In this document: in pieces, positions 49,601-62,077 of the stretch
How positions within the stretch are numbered: the first letter of the stretch is position 1
Layout of the letters: every line of letters begins with the position of its first letter
Assembly: GCF_036373705.1 (NCBI RefSeq)
Contig: NC_089860.1
Coordinates: 35,067,921-35,131,920, forward strand
Length of the DNA stretch: 64,000 nt
Direction of reading: 5' to 3'
DNA from: Amia ocellicauda
Lineage: Eukaryota; Chordata; Actinopteri; Amiiformes; Amiidae
Program-made: the position numbers and the translations under genes
Notes under the pieces: model-generated
Told to the model about the DNA's origin: nothing
Databases searched by the model: none
The model's input: only the letters and a program-made list of their open reading frames with translations

Positions 49601-52600
49601 TCAATGAGCCAGAGCACGTCGGCGGGGGTGCACACGTTCTGCGAGAGGCAGAAACCCATCCCTGACGGCGCCGGACAGTATTATGTAGCAGGTTGGTACA
49701 AGCAAAACCCGGTGGCTTTGCCCCCAACTCCTGTGTCGCTCCTTTGAGTACACAAGCAGTACTTTGGAGTCTTAATGAACACAAAATATGGATTGTAAGG
49801 GGTGGCTTTGAGATTATCGTCCAGCAACCTCAACTTGTCTATTCAGAATCATGGCCAGATTGTACAGAGGTCCCACTAGGGGGCGACCCACTCTCTGCAA
49901 TAGAAACCGTCTCCTGTGTGAAGCAATACTTTCCTTCTTCCTCAACATGTTCAGCAATTGTTTGTTTCTAAAACTATAGCATTAAAGTGTGTGTGTGTGT
50001 GTGTGTGGGAGGGGGGGGGGCTGGGGTTGAACAGCGTGATTATCGCCCTGATAAAATGTCATTACAGCCAGTTCTCCTCCCATCCCCCCCTTGCAGGTCA
50101 TCTTCCAGTTAAACTACCTGATTACAACAACCGGCTGAGAGTCCTGGTGGCGACGTATGTGACCTTCAGCCCCGACGGCACTGAGCTGCTGGTCAACATG
50201 GGTGGGGAGCAGGTACTGCGTCACAGAGGTCCGCTGGCTTCGAACAGCACTCTGCTGTTGGTCTTAATGAAACTGCCAAGCCTCGGAGGACGGTGGCGAA
50301 GGAACGCTGTGCCGTGGCTGCGGTCACTGTCCACACAGTCCTGCTGCACGAAGCCTGTGCGCTTGTCGTTCCTTAACGCCTCTCTTTTCTGTTTCCTCCG
50401 AAGGTGTATTTATTCGACTTGACGTTCAAGCAGAGGCCGTACACCTTTCTGTTGCCAAAAAAGTGCCACCCGTCGGGAGGTCAGTACAGTGTGTTCCTAC
50501 CCAGCATGCTTTGGGGCAGCAGCCGGGACTGTGTGTTCACTCTGACACGCCAGGGGCAATTAAGCAGCAAAGACAAGAGGGTGTATTGTATATAAAAGAA
50601 TATTAATAGCCACAAAGACAACTCATTTCTAGGTTTGTAATAATACTTATTATATAGTTGTGGTATCTGTAGACTGTTGCTGTACAGAGCAGCTCACAGA
50701 CACTAGGATTATCTGCACAACCTCGGCTGCTGTCGAGTCTCAAGGCCTCGGTCTCCCGTCTCCTGTGAAGGACGGTGACGCACTCGGCGCGACACACCGG
50801 CATGGCCAGGGCTCGACCGCGGCTCCCGTCTGCGATGGCCTCTCCTGTAACCGCTGGGCCGTGTCGTCTGGTCTGTCACTGAGGCGTTCTGGGTAATTGA
50901 TCGATGCTTTCTTCCGTCCCCATCCCCCCTCCCAGAAGTTCAAAATGGAAAAACCTCCACGAACGGCGTCTCGAACGGGATCCACCTGCCCAGCAACTGC
51001 TTCCGCCTGCCGGACAGCAAGATCTGTAACAGGTAACCCCCCGGCACGGAGCTTCTCCCTCGAAAGCCAGTTAGGAACTTTAAAAAATCAGCACGTTCTC
51101 CTGGGAGAAGGTCGTCCAACCTGCTGCTCCTTGTCATCAACTTGTCCCTCCTCCTGCAGTGCGTCTGGGGAGCTGCCCCCCCACCTGGAGAAGATCAAGC
51201 AGCTGGCCAATGACGCGTTCGCCCGGCAGCAGTGGACCCAGGCCATCCAGCTGTACAGCCGCGGCATCCAGGAGGCCGGCAAGAACGCCATGCTGTACGG
51301 GAACCGGGCGGCCGCCTACATGAAGCGCAAGTGGTGAGGGAGGGAGGGCCCGGGGAGGGGGCTGGTGTTACGGCACGGGCAACTGCAGTCGGTCTGTGAG
51401 CTGCTGATGCTTCCGTGTCTTGTGCGTTGGGAGTTTGACAGCCTGTGCCTCTGTATGTGTGCCGTACCCTGTCCTTTGTGTGTGCCTGTGTTTGTGCCGT
51501 ACCCTGACTTGCGTATGCTCTGCAGGGACGGGGACCACTACGACGCCCTGAGGGACTGTCTGAAGGCCATCTCCCTGAACCCCGGGCACCTGAAGGCGCA
51601 CTTCCGCTTGGCCCGCTGCCTGTTCGAGCTCAAGTATGTGGCCGAGGCGCTGGAGTGCCTGGACGACTTCAGGGGCAAGTTCCCAGAGCAGGCCCACAGC
51701 AGCGCCTGCGACGCACTGGACAAGGACATCCGGGCGGCGCTCTTCTCCAAGACCGACGGCAGTGAGTACTGTGGGGATCCCAGGGGGCGGGGGAGGGGGG
51801 GGCCCAGGTCAGTGGCCGCCGGGACAAGGGGCGGGTTCTAAAGCTACGTCTCGTTCCCAGCGGAAGACAAGAAGGCGGGCGGGCCAATCCGATTCCGCAC
51901 GTTCGGGAGGAACAACTCGGTCTCGGAGGACGAGGTGGTGCTGAGGGAGAGGAGCTACGACTACAAGCACCGATACTGCGGCCACTGCAACACCACCACC
52001 GACATCAAGGAGGCCAACTTCTTCGGCAGGTAGGGGCTCAGTCATCTGAGTTCATTTCATCGGTACTTTAGGATTAGGATAAACTGAACTGCATAACAGA
52101 GGCCAGTGTGATTCCAAACGGTTTACTTTGAGGCCCGTGTGTGTGTCATATCCCATGATGCACTTTTCCCCAGAAGACACATCACTTACAGACGGGTGAC
52201 AAATTAAAGGAAAAACCTGAATAAATGAGTGAAGGAACATAACGAATGGAGATGCCTCAAAAACAGGTGTACTGCATGATACAATTAAGCAATTAACATC
52301 CTCTCATGCTCTGTGGCATGTATACAAATACTGAGCAGGCCCAGCTGACCTCGATTTTGGATCAAGATGGCGAGAGGAAAGGATCTAAGTGACTGTGAAA
52401 GAGGGGGCATTATTGGAGCACGAATGGCAGGAGCTTCAGTCACACAGACGCTCAACTGGCTCGTGTTCTGGACAAGTGGGCGAGTGCATGTGTGGGACAC
52501 CAAGAGAACGGGACAGGCCTGACTGCTGGACCCTACAGTGAGGGGGTCCGGAGGCTCTGTTATGCTGTGGGGGGCATTTTCCTGGCATGGTTTGGGTCCA

Positions 52601-53735
52601 CTTGTCCCCTTAGAGGGAAGGGTCACTGCAAATCATGACACAGTTATTCTGAGTGATCACCTTTATCCTGTGGTTTATCCACAGTCACCAGATCTCAACC
52701 CAATTAAACACCTGTGGGAGATTCTGGACCAACGTGTTAGACAGCGGTCTCCACCACCATCATCAAAACCCCAAATGAGGGAATATCTTTTGGAAGAATA
52801 GTGTCCATCCCTCCAGTAGAGTCAGAGACTCATAGAATCTGTGCCAAGAGAATTGAAGCTGTTCTGGGGCTCGTGGTGCCCAACACCTCACTGAGACACT
52901 TTATGTGGGTTTTTCCTATAATTTGTCACCCGTCTGTATATAAAGTGTGTAGATTTGCTGCTGCTTTTGGGAAGCTGAGCCTCTAACCTGTAGGAGACGG
53001 AAGGCAAGTTATTTCTGGATCTTGGTCATTCTGTCATCTGACTTTATTTCCCTGTACACTCTCTCCCCCCCCTCTCTCTCCCTCTCCCTCTCTCTCTCTC
53101 CCCCCAGTAAAGGACAGTACATTGTGAGCGGCTCGGACGATGGCTCCTTCTTCATCTGGGAGAAGGAGACGACCAACCTGGTGCGCATCCTGCAGGGGGA
53201 CGAGTCCATCGTCAACTGCCTGCAGCCCCACCCCAGCTACTGCTTCCTGGCCACCAGCGGCATCGACCCGGTGGTGCGGCTCTGGAATGCCCGACCCGAG
53301 GTACCTGTGCCTTCCTCTCCATCTTCCTCCTCCTGCTCTCACAGTTGCCCCTCTCCATCTTCCTCCTCCTCCTCCTCCTCCTCCTGCTCTCACAGTTGCC
53401 CCTCTCCATCCCTCTCTAACATCTTCTCTTTCCCCTTTTCCCTCTCTCTCTCTCTCTCTCACTATGTCCCCTCTCCTGTCTCTCCCCTCTTCCCTCCCTC
53501 TCTCTGTCTCACCGTGTCCCTTCTCCTCTCCCTCTAGAGCGAGGATGTGAACGGCAGAGTGGTGGAGGACATGGAGGGGGCGGCCCAGGCCAACCAGCGC
53601 CGCATGAACGCCGACCCGCTGGAGGTGATGCTGCTCAACATGGGCTACCGGATCACGGGGCTGAGCAGCGGGGGGCCCGAGGGCTCGGACGATGAGGACA
53701 GCTCTGAGGGCCAGGTCCAGTGCCGGCCCAGCTAG
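46649..53735 (+). CDS. wdtc1: WD and tetratricopeptide repeats protein 1 (DCAF9)
   Basis: Fifteen exons: 46649-46696, 47035-47118, 47317-47363, 48173-48284, 48530-48717, 49306-49488, 49597-49691, 50097-50212, 50404-50479, 50936-51032, 51160-51333, 51526-51761, 51861-52029, 53108-53300, 53538-53735. Phases are continuous: 671 aa, about the human length. N-terminal WD repeats fill residues 40-300 ([37 protein letters not shown]). A TPR block spans about 352-486 ([40 protein letters not shown]). C-terminal WD units follow at 543-606 ([19 protein letters not shown]). QYDLR and LYDIR resemble the WDxR box used to bind DDB1. [17 protein letters not shown] is conserved. It acts as a CUL4-DDB1 substrate receptor and anti-adipogenic regulator (adipose homologue; family knowledge). 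The tail [11 protein letters not shown] to GQVQCRPS matches human almost exactly. Confidence 0.97.
47462..48005 (+). repeat. ~500 bp dispersed element, copy 2, with terminal inverted repeats (wdtc1 intron 3)
   Basis: The core 47490-47988 is near-identical to 43962-44461. Here it is bracketed by inverted repeats: GATAAGCCTCAGAAG at 47462 and its complement CTTCTGAGGCTTATC ending at 48005. The left end also carries a CTCAGAAG duplication. It lies wholly in the intron between exons 47317-47363 and 48173-48284. It has no coding capacity. Confidence 0.8.
52199..52936 (+). pseudogene. Decayed Tc1-type element in wdtc1 intron 13
   Basis: Terminal inverted repeats (CAGACGGGTGACAAATTAAA at the left, ATAATTTGTCACCCGTCTG at the right) are flanked by TA. 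The interior has a transposase start ([14 protein letters not shown] at about 52369). After a large internal deletion come remnants of the catalytic half ([33 protein letters not shown]) with in-frame stops. The first catalytic Asp region is lost, and K replaces the E of NPIEHLW. It is a different family from the intact copies. Confidence 0.85.
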
Positions 53736-54327
53736 AGAGCCCTGGGGGCGGCCAGCCGGCCCAGACTGTTGGGGGCACCGCAGCCCTGTTCTTCACCTCT
53801 TCTGTTTTCTTTTCGTTTCGTTTCTTTCTCCTCCCACAAAACCTGTGACTGGAAGGACTACACTATGCATTCAAATGTAGAAAAGTAAGGGAGTGGAAAA
53901 GGGGCCCCCACCACCTTCCCTTCCCTCCGGGGGAATATTCTGAGGACGAGACTGGAGGTGTCGGATGGGTGGCTTTTGCGGAGGATGAGAGTTTGGCACT
54001 TTTTTCCCCCCTGTTTTTTGTTTTCCTGGTCCCGGATTCGGGGGACAGACATAAAAGAATGAAATGAAGACCACCGGCCGCAGTCAAGACCCCCAGTCGC
54101 TCCCGAGTCCGAGCCCGGCTGCTCTCCCACTGATTTGTGTCGTTTTAATTTCCCTGTCTGTATGCTTCCACGTATTGTCGGGGGAGGGGAACGAGGACGC
54201 TCACCTCCGCTCCGCTTTTGCACATTTATAAAAGGTAGCGCGAACGTCGGCTCTCCGAGGGGGACTGGACCTTGGATGGATTTCGGATCTCTGTCGGGGG
54301 AACCGGAATCTCTTTTGTTCGAGTGAA

Positions 54328-54333
54328 AATAAA
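54328..54333 (+). terminator. wdtc1: Poly(A) signal for wdtc1
   Basis: AATAAA in GTGAAAATAAAGGGC, about 0.6 kb after the stop. Alternatives lie in the (AATAAATA)n cluster at 55278-55305 and at 55438-55443, so a longer 3' UTR is possible. Confidence 0.45.
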
Positions 54334-54339
54334 GGGCGC

Positions 54340-57300
54340 CACATTTGTCTGGGCCCGTCGGTACCGCTCGGTGGCGAGAAGATAATGCGACACAGAGGAC
54401 GGGCCACTATGGCTTTAGTCAGGATAGTGTGGGTGGTTGAGGGGACTGTCTTTTTGTTTTAGTGAGGAAACTTCCTTGGCAAACAGTGTTATGTTTGTGC
54501 GATATCACGACACACACAGACTCTCTAGTTTTATTTTCAGTGCTCAGTATCTGGAGGGGAAGGAACAAACACAGATAATGACGTGTGTGTGAAAGCTATT
54601 GTTGCTTCCAGTTCCAGGGTTGATCTTTAAAGTGTTGGTTTGTCTTGAGGATCAGCTGTATTTGCATTTAGAAACATTATGGCTGTTGCTGATGGATATT
54701 TCTCCATTTATTTATTTATTTTTTCCTCTGGGTGTGCATTTACCAGCACGAGTCATTGTGCAACTTTTTTTTACATCTCGACATGGACAGGCATAAGAAA
54801 TCCACACATTAGCAAGTTTAGACGTTTATGGAGAAAAGCTCCGCCTTTCCACGGAAATGGGTCTGATTTCGTTTTTTTTTTCTCCCTCCTTCTCCAAAAC
54901 GATGGCCAGGTCTCCACGCACACACGAGTGATGGATTTCGACATGGATTTTTGCACCCAAACGACCTAGTTTTCCTATAAATCGATCGCATCAGTCGATC
55001 GATACTTTGCTGCCCGGCGCTTCGTTTGAATCTAGTGTCCCGTGTTCGCAGGCTTCGGCCGGCTGCGTCATTTCCTCTGTCCCCCGAGTCAGGCGGTCGG
55101 GGGCTTTTGTAAACAGTCCCCGTTCTCCGGCCTCTCCCAGCGAAGCAGCGGCGTCTCCGTCTCGAGAGGGAGGTTGCGTTCGTTTGCCCAGTGACAGGAA
55201 TGTGAACAGGCCAGATTATTCCTGGTTTGCCTCGCTTACCTGACCCCCCCAACACCCCTGACTTCTACTCCTCTGAAAATAAATAAATGAATAAATAAAT
55301 GAGTAAATCACAAGTGAAAGGTCAGAGCCTTTTAACACTAGATTTCTGTTTATTTTTTAAGGTTACCTTGTTGTTTTATTTTGTTGTTCCTTTTCTTTTG
55401 CCAATCTGTGGATTGGGTGCGCTACAGGAGGTATAAGAATAAAGATGGATTATTGCCATTGGAAAAGTCATGAGAGTCGCCTGAATGTTTTCCCAGAGTC
55501 CCTGGCGCTGGTGGACAGGCAGAAGGCTGGGCTTGTGTCCGTATTGGGAGGCCCTCTTTCTCTGGGGGACTTCTCTCCTGCTCCACAGGTCGATCTGGGT
55601 GCTGTGGTGGGGTTTCGGGGGCCCCGGCACAGTGGGCGGCTGCTTTGGCGGATTAGTACACTCTCTCAGCCCGGAGACACCTTTCTCCTTTGCTTTGCTC
55701 CTTGTTTATACCTGAACCAGTTTCTGCACCTCAATGAATACTGAAAACAAAACAAATATATATAACAATTGTCCAGATGAACCACAAATAATGGCCAATG
55801 TTTTCTACTACTATTACTGTATAATTTAAGGAGGGGGGAAGGAGGGCACTCTCAACCAAATTCTTGTGTTTGAAAAGCCTCCACTGATCCCCTGAAGTCC
55901 AGTTGACGGTGCTGAGGTGTGGAGACTGTGCTTGGGGAATGAGCTGGGGGGTCTTGCCCTCAGCTGATCGGTGGGGCTTTGATGAGTCTGCCTGGGATCG
56001 CAGTGTGGAGGTCTCCTGACAGCCCCTCTCTGGCAGTGGTATACAGCCACGCACAACTGACCCCATTCTGTCTCTTAAAGGTTTAACGTCTCACGGCTCC
56101 CCAGCAGCAGCAGGAAATCTATAGTCTCTGTTGCACCGTGAAGAAGGGAGGAGAGAGAATGTATGTCTGTGTGTGAGTGTCAGTGTGTGTGTGTGTGTAT
56201 CCTGCGAAAGAGCTTAGGATAAGCCTTAAAATAAACTCTTAGGAGACCACACTGCCCTTTGCCGAGGCACAGAAATGACAATAATCAGTGCTCGGCACAC
56301 ACTGAAACTATATCACTGATAAATAAATATAGTTTCATTAACTCTCTCTTCAACTCGGAGCGTATCGTTGGTCCCACAGAGGAGGAGGGCGGGTTCGCCG
56401 TGCTCTCAGAGTCCTGGCAGCTTCTCAGAACTGCGCCCGCGATTCCAACTCAAAACAAAGTCGCCCCAAGGAAGTTTGCCAGCGCAGTGCTGAACACCCT
56501 CACGGCTGCGTTTTGAAAAGGTCCCTCGCTGCCTGTGTGCCCTGCGTTCCTCTGGGGAGGGATTGGGAGGTGTGCGTTGGAAATTCCCACCTTTGGTCCA
56601 GGCGGCAGCCGCTCAATACAATAACACATTCTTGACATTTCAGATGGGCTGCCTTTGAGGGGCACCTCTTAACCGAGCATTAGAGCTGAGAAGTCCTAAT
56701 TGCCAGCCGCGGGTAAGAACCGATCCCTGTGGCTTAATTGGGTTTCCATCTCAGGCCAGATATCGAAGTGGCATTTTGGAGGAGAGCTCCCCCGGCTCCC
56801 GATGATGAACTCACTGTTGCTGCTGTGCTTCTCCTTCGTTTATCAACGTCTACCGGCTTTTGCTGACTGGTTTGTTTTCGCCGCCCGTACAATATATCAG
56901 CTGTCGCCTCAAATGGCAGCCAGCGGGGGGGCTCCGCACTCAGCCTGGCTTCCTTAAAGACGGCGGCCCAAATCTGCTGCTAATGAGAGAGAGAGTCTCG
57001 CTTTGTGGGGGTGGGGGTGGGGGTGGAATGGGAGGCTTATTCTTGCTTTCGAGGAGAAGAACGAACTCGCACTGCCTCAAACTAGGAAGGTGGGTCACGG
57101 TTTAGTGTTGGGCACCAACTTTCTGTTCTCCCCCTCTGCCAACTTGCAGTCACTCATACTGGGGCAGGATTTGGCCCAGTTTACTACAACTAAACTGAGC
57201 ATTTTTATGGTTTTATGTAAAACTGATAGTGTGTTTATGTCGTTTCCACAACACATCAAAATTCAACATTGTGTTTGTAAAAAGAGGTTTATTTGTAATT

Positions 57301-59360
57301 TCAAAGCCAAAACTTGTGGTCAAGACATGGATATAAAATAATGTATCAAAGCTAACGACCTTCATGTACAGCCACTGATAAGGTTGAAGAGAAGAGCTGA
57401 TGTAGGGAAATGCCAAAACATCTCACTTGTACTGTAAATCATCTGTAGTCTGTAGCAATGCCACTGTACCCAACGGTGTCCGCTCTTTGTGCCACCGATA
57501 TCACTTTCATCTGCTCTCTCCGCCGTCAGAAACCGAACCGAGTCGACTTGAAAGTGGCGACACCGCAGCTGCCAGCTGCCGTTTGCCAGAACTGAACAGA
57601 TATTGTGCTGCTGAAGCAAGATGAATCTTGGCAAACGGGTACAGCGGCAGCACGAGGCGCATCCAGGAGAATGATCCTGTCTGGCATTTCCCGTAAGTGC
57701 CCCGTCTAACACCTGGCACCTGACTTGTTTGCAGGGATAGTTTTGGCTGGTGATATTAATGGTATTTAAGAAGTACAGGTGCATGATTCATTCTGAAATA
57801 CTACGCCAGCGCTGAAGAAGGGCTTAAGCTTTCTCTCGAAATGTAGGATGCTTCCCCCAGGGATTGGCTCCTGTTCAGGTTTATGAATTGTTCCACGCTG
57901 CAAGAACGAAGACGACGACTCTCAAGTTTTTAATTGAAAAGGGGAAAATTAATCTAATTCAAATGTGTCAAGCAGCTGACCATTGGAACCTCCGTGAGTG
58001 CTTAGTGTTTTATTTATGCTTTGCTTTTTACAAGCAGACCAGATCCTAATCAGACCAGATCCTAACTATCAGTATATCAGGCATTGTACAGGTTTTCTTT
58101 ACTCTACAAGGTGCTGAACCAACGGACATTAACCTAAACATTTTGAAAACATTCCCCAGTATCTAACTTCCTGACAATAAGATAGAACAGGAGTGGTTTC
58201 CTGTGGTTGTCTTCTGTATAGCTCAACAACGTTTCCAATCCCCCTTGAACACTTTCATCACCTCCTATTACCGAAAGCTCACAATTACCACATAAGTCTT
58301 GTACCCATTTGTCCTGTACAAGCTCTGCATGATGTGTTTTCTGTTTCGTGAGTTTCTTTGGTTAGTTTCTGTTTTCCATAATCCTGCGTCTGGGCCCTGA
58401 AGATACCAAGGCAGCGATGTACGTAATTTACTCTGTGAATCGATGTTTCATTTTAAACTACATTACTCTCCTGTGCGCTGGCCACATCCCGCGCCAGTTG
58501 AGCAAAGAGCGGCTGAACATCTGTCAGGATGTTAAGAATATGCTGGTCTGTCTCAAATACTTCCGACATGATGGCTTCAGGGGGATCTAAGTGTGTCTGA
58601 TGTTCATCGCAGTAATGAATCAAACCAAAGGCACACCCGCTCAGACCCAGGGAGCGTCCGGGCTGGGCTGCTTCGGTACTCTGAGGTGTGCCCGTGACCG
58701 CAGATCTTATTTGTAATTGTGAATACCCTTTGTAACCCCCTGCCATTGCTTTCGCTGAAGAGTCCAGCAATCTTGTGATTAAGCACGGTGTGGAAAAGCT
58801 TGCCAAATAGCTTTTGGAGCAGTTCTTCAGTGAAGCAGATGGCAAAGAATAGAGAAACGAGAGAAGCCCATGTAGTAGAGCATGTCAAATGGGCAATATC
58901 AAACACTAAGCACCAGCACAAGCATGTGTGCACTGACTGCTCTTTCAATCTACAGATTGGGTGGATAAAAATCGCCCCCTGAAAAGATGGAGAATGTCTT
59001 GATTACAGTGGAGGGGAAAAACCCCAGATATGACACCAAAAGAGATCCATCTCATTTATTGTGTGTTCTCTGCTGGTTGTTTTCACTTTTTTATTTCTAA
59101 TTTTAGCATTATAACCAATTTAACTAAGGGAAAGGTAACTTTATGATATGGAGACCTTTCTGTGACACCCTGCGTTCTGACATAGCACCAGCTGGACGGC
59201 TGTATAGTTGGACTTCTGGTTCCTTAAGTGGGTCATAATGGCTCACAGCTATAGTGAAAATGGGGCTGCGATATTAAACCTACTTATTCGCTGCACATGC
59301 CATTTGTAATGCAGTACAACCAATAAACTCACAGAGAGAACAAGAGTGTCTATCTATATA
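54340..59360. other. Intergenic stretch downstream of wdtc1
   Basis: No gene is firmly recognised. It contains a GGGGGT minisatellite (57005-57026), a GT tract at 56180-56200 and a CpG-rich patch at 55.0-55.2 kb. A 130-codon minus-strand frame at 58453-58845 (ending FAQLARDVASAQESNVV) has no recognised domain and may be a repeat fragment. Confidence 0.45.
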
Positions 59361-59366
59361 TACACA

Positions 59367-60180
59367 CACTGAACACAAATATGAATGCAACAATTTCAAA
59401 GATTTTACTGAGTTCCAGTTCATACAAGGAAATCAGTCCATTGACAAATTCATTAGACCCTAATCTTTGGGTTTCAAGTCTCTAGTTTTGAGGAATGCAG
59501 GATTGTAGGAACATCCACTAGAGCTGCAGGCAGGTCAAGACCCTGGTGAGCATGACGAGCTGTAGATGAGCTTCCCTGAGATGGTTTTGGAAAATTTGTG
59601 CAGTAGTTCTTTGGTTGTGCAAACCCACAGTGTCATCAGCTGTCCGGGCAACTGGTCTCACACGATCCCACAGGTGAAGAAGCTGATGTGGAGTCCTGGG
59701 CTGGCGTGGTACACGTGGTCTGCGGTTGTGAGGCCGGTTGGATGTTCTGTCCAATACTCTAAAACGATGTTGGAGGCGGATTATAGTAGAGAAATGAACA
59801 TTCAAGGCTCTGGCAACAGCTCTGGTGGACATTCCTGCAATCAGCAGTCAATCACACACTCCCTCAAAACTGAGACATCTCTGACATTGTATTGTGTGAC
59901 AAAACTGCACATTTAGAGTGGTCTTTATCGTCCCTAGCTCTAGGTGCACCTGTGTAATAATCATGCTGTTTAGTCAGCCTCTTGATGTGCCACAGCTGTC
60001 AGGTGGATGGATTATCTCGGCAAAGGAGAAATGCTCACTAACAGGGATGTCAACACATTTGTGCACAAAATGTGAGAGAAATGTATTTTGTGCATATGGA
60101 AAAATTCAGAGATCTTTCATTTCAGCTCATGAAACAAGGGACCAACACTTTATATATTGCATTTTCATTTTTGTGTAGTG
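59367..60180 (-). pseudogene. Decayed Tc1-type element next to Tc1 copy B
   Basis: Imperfect terminal inverted repeats (CACTGAACACAAATATGAATG at the left; the right end reads CACTACACAAAAATG on the minus strand) enclose a fragmented transposase. The minus-strand frame 59518-59832 begins MSTRAVARALNVHFSTIIRLQHRF (helix-turn-helix part) and soon degrades. This matches a common fish Tc1 family as I recall it. It is inactive. Confidence 0.75.
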
Positions 60181-60186
60181 TATATA

Positions 60187-61407
60187 CACTCACCTAAAGG
60201 ATTATTAGGAACACCATACTAATACTGTGTTTGACCCCCTTTCGCCTTCAGAACTGCCTTAATTCTACGTGGCATTGATTCAACAAGGTGCTGAAAGCAT
60301 TCTTTAGAAATGTTGGCCCATATTGATAGGATAGCATCTTGCAGTTGATGGAGATTTGTGGGATGCACATCCAGGGCACGAAGCTCCCGTTCCACCACAT
60401 CCCAAAGATGCTCTATTGGGTTGAGATCTGGTGACTGTGGGGGCCAGTTTAGTACAGTGAACTCATTGTCATGTTCAAGAAACCAATTTGAAATGATGCG
60501 ACCTTTGTGACATGGTGCATTATCCTGCTGGAAGTAGCCATCAGAGGATGGGTACATGGTGGTCATAAAGGGATGGACATGGTCAGAAACAATGCTCAGG
60601 TAGGCCGTGGCATTTAAACGATGCCCAATTGGCACTAAGGGGCCTAAAGTGTGCCAAGAAAACATCCCCCACACCATTACACCACCACCACCAGCCTGCA
60701 CAGTGGTAACAAGGCATGATGGATCCATGTTCTCATTCTGTTTACGCCAAATTCTGACTCTACCATCTGAATGTCTCAACAGAAATCGAGACTCATCAGA
60801 CCAGGCAACATTTTTCCAGTCTTCAACTGTCCAATTTTGGTGAGCTTGTGCAAATTGTAGCCTCTTTTTCCTATTTGTAGTGGAGATGAGTGGTACCCGG
60901 TGGGGTCTTCTGCTGTTGTAGCCCATCCGCCTCAAGGTTGTACGTGTTGTGGCTTCACAAATGCTTTGCTGCATACCTCGGTTGTAACGAGTGGTTATTT
61001 CAGTCAAAGTTGCTCTTCTATCAGCTTGAATCAGTCGGCCCATTCTCCTCTGACCTCTAGCATCAACAAGGCATTTTCGCCCACAGGACTGCCGCATACT
61101 GGATGTTTTTCCCTTTTCACACCATTCTTTGTAAACCCTAGAAATGGTTGTGCGTGAAAATCCCAGTAACTGAGCAGATTGTGAAATACTCAGACCGGCC
61201 CGTCTGGCACCAACAACCATGCCACGCTCAAAATTGCTTAAATCACCTTTCTTTCCCATTCAGACATTCAGTTTGGAGTTCAGGAGATTGTCTTGACCAG
61301 GACCACACCCCTAAATGCATTGAAGCAACTGCCATGTGATTGGTTGGTTAGATAATTGCATTAATGAGAAATTGAACAGGTGTTCCTAATAATCCTTTAG
61401 GTGAGTG
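60187..61407 (-). mobile_element. Intact Tc1-type transposon, copy B
   Basis: The element is 1221 bp with the same 29-bp inverted repeats as copy A and is flanked by TATATA. It is nearly identical to copy A; the 6-bp length difference equals two codons. It inserted 6 bp beyond the end of the decayed element at 59367-60180. Confidence 0.96.
60219..61259 (-). CDS. Tc1/mariner transposase, 346 aa, copy B
   Basis: A full-length uninterrupted frame with the same helix-turn-helix and DD34E residues as copy A (WSDESRF, QQDNAPCH, NPIEHLWDVVE). Differences from copy A are few: VVGARR for VLGARR, LIST for LLST, WHTLG for WHILG, DVHP for DMHP, QTQY for QTLY. It also has two extra residues (a fourth G before VMVW and a D in HDNEF). 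No catalytic residue is altered. Confidence 0.95.
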   Translation of the reverse strand: MGKKGDLSNFERGMVVGARRAGLSISQSAQLLGFSRTTISRVYKEWCEKGKTSSMRQSCGRKCLVDARGQRRMGRLIQADRRATLTEITTRYNRGMQQSICEATTRTTLRRMGYNSRRPHRVPLISTTNRKKRLQFAQAHQNWTVEDWKNVAWSDESRFLLRHSDGRVRIWRKQNENMDPSCLVTTVQAGGGGVMVWGMFSWHTLGPLVPIGHRLNATAYLSIVSDHVHPFMTTMYPSSDGYFQQDNAPCHKGRIISNWFLEHDNEFTVLNWPPQSPDLNPIEHLWDVVERELRALDVHPTNLHQLQDAILSIWANISKECFQHLVESMPRRIKAVLKAKGGQTQY

Positions 61408-61419
61408 TATATATATAAA

Positions 61420-61950
61420 ATCACTTTGTGGACCCTATGATTAATTTCCTTCTCAGCCCATAAACTCTTATTACCAGTTCAGCACTATTTCTAACTACCT
61501 TCCACAGAAAATATAATCACAGGCACATTTTGTTCAAACATGCTCACTACTCAAGCGTGTTATATTGGAGTCTGGAGCCTCATATAGTGTGATTGCTGCA
61601 CTGTGTGTTTCATTTCAGTTTCTATGCTCTAGTGCTGTCCATATGTTATAACAGACTATATCTGTACACACCCTGGTGCCCAGGGACTGATCGTCACATC
61701 TGCCTAATGTAAGTTCATACCTCACACTTTTAGGTGTCTGAAAGATGCATTGCACGACATGTAGCTTCTATTTATTAATGAGGTGACCTGCTATCAATTG
61801 ATTTCTTAGACTATATTCACATAAATCAAAATCATGTTTGATTAACAGTAATGTCATTATAACGGTAGTATAATACACAATATAATCACTTGTGTATAAA
61901 TCGTTAAGTTGCAGAATAGCGTGCGTTAGTGTTACTTTAACCATATTAGT
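61420..61950. other. AT-rich spacer before tmem222
   Basis: No gene or repeat was recognised between Tc1 copy B and the tmem222 promoter. Confidence 0.6.
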
Positions 61951-61954
61951 GAGT

Positions 61955-62077
61955 CTGGATGGGCCGTGGGCGTGGTTTCGCAGCCGCCACTCACCCTCCC
62001 TCCGCCAATCACAGGCGAGCACGGCGGGGCGGGACTGGCCGGATCCCGGAAGCGGAATGACAGGAGTGTCATTAGTT
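61955..62077 (+). promoter_or_regulatory. tmem222: CpG promoter of tmem222 with CCAAT and GC boxes
   Basis: CCAAT lies at 62005-62009, a GC box GGGGCGGG at 62026-62033 and GGGCGTGG near 61968, all within 125 bp of the start codon. TATA is not seen. Confidence 0.55.

Noticed and set aside
58453-58845. 130-codon minus-strand frame, possible gene fragment
   Set aside because: The C-terminal part looks protein-like, but I recognise no family, and no in-phase exon partners were found.
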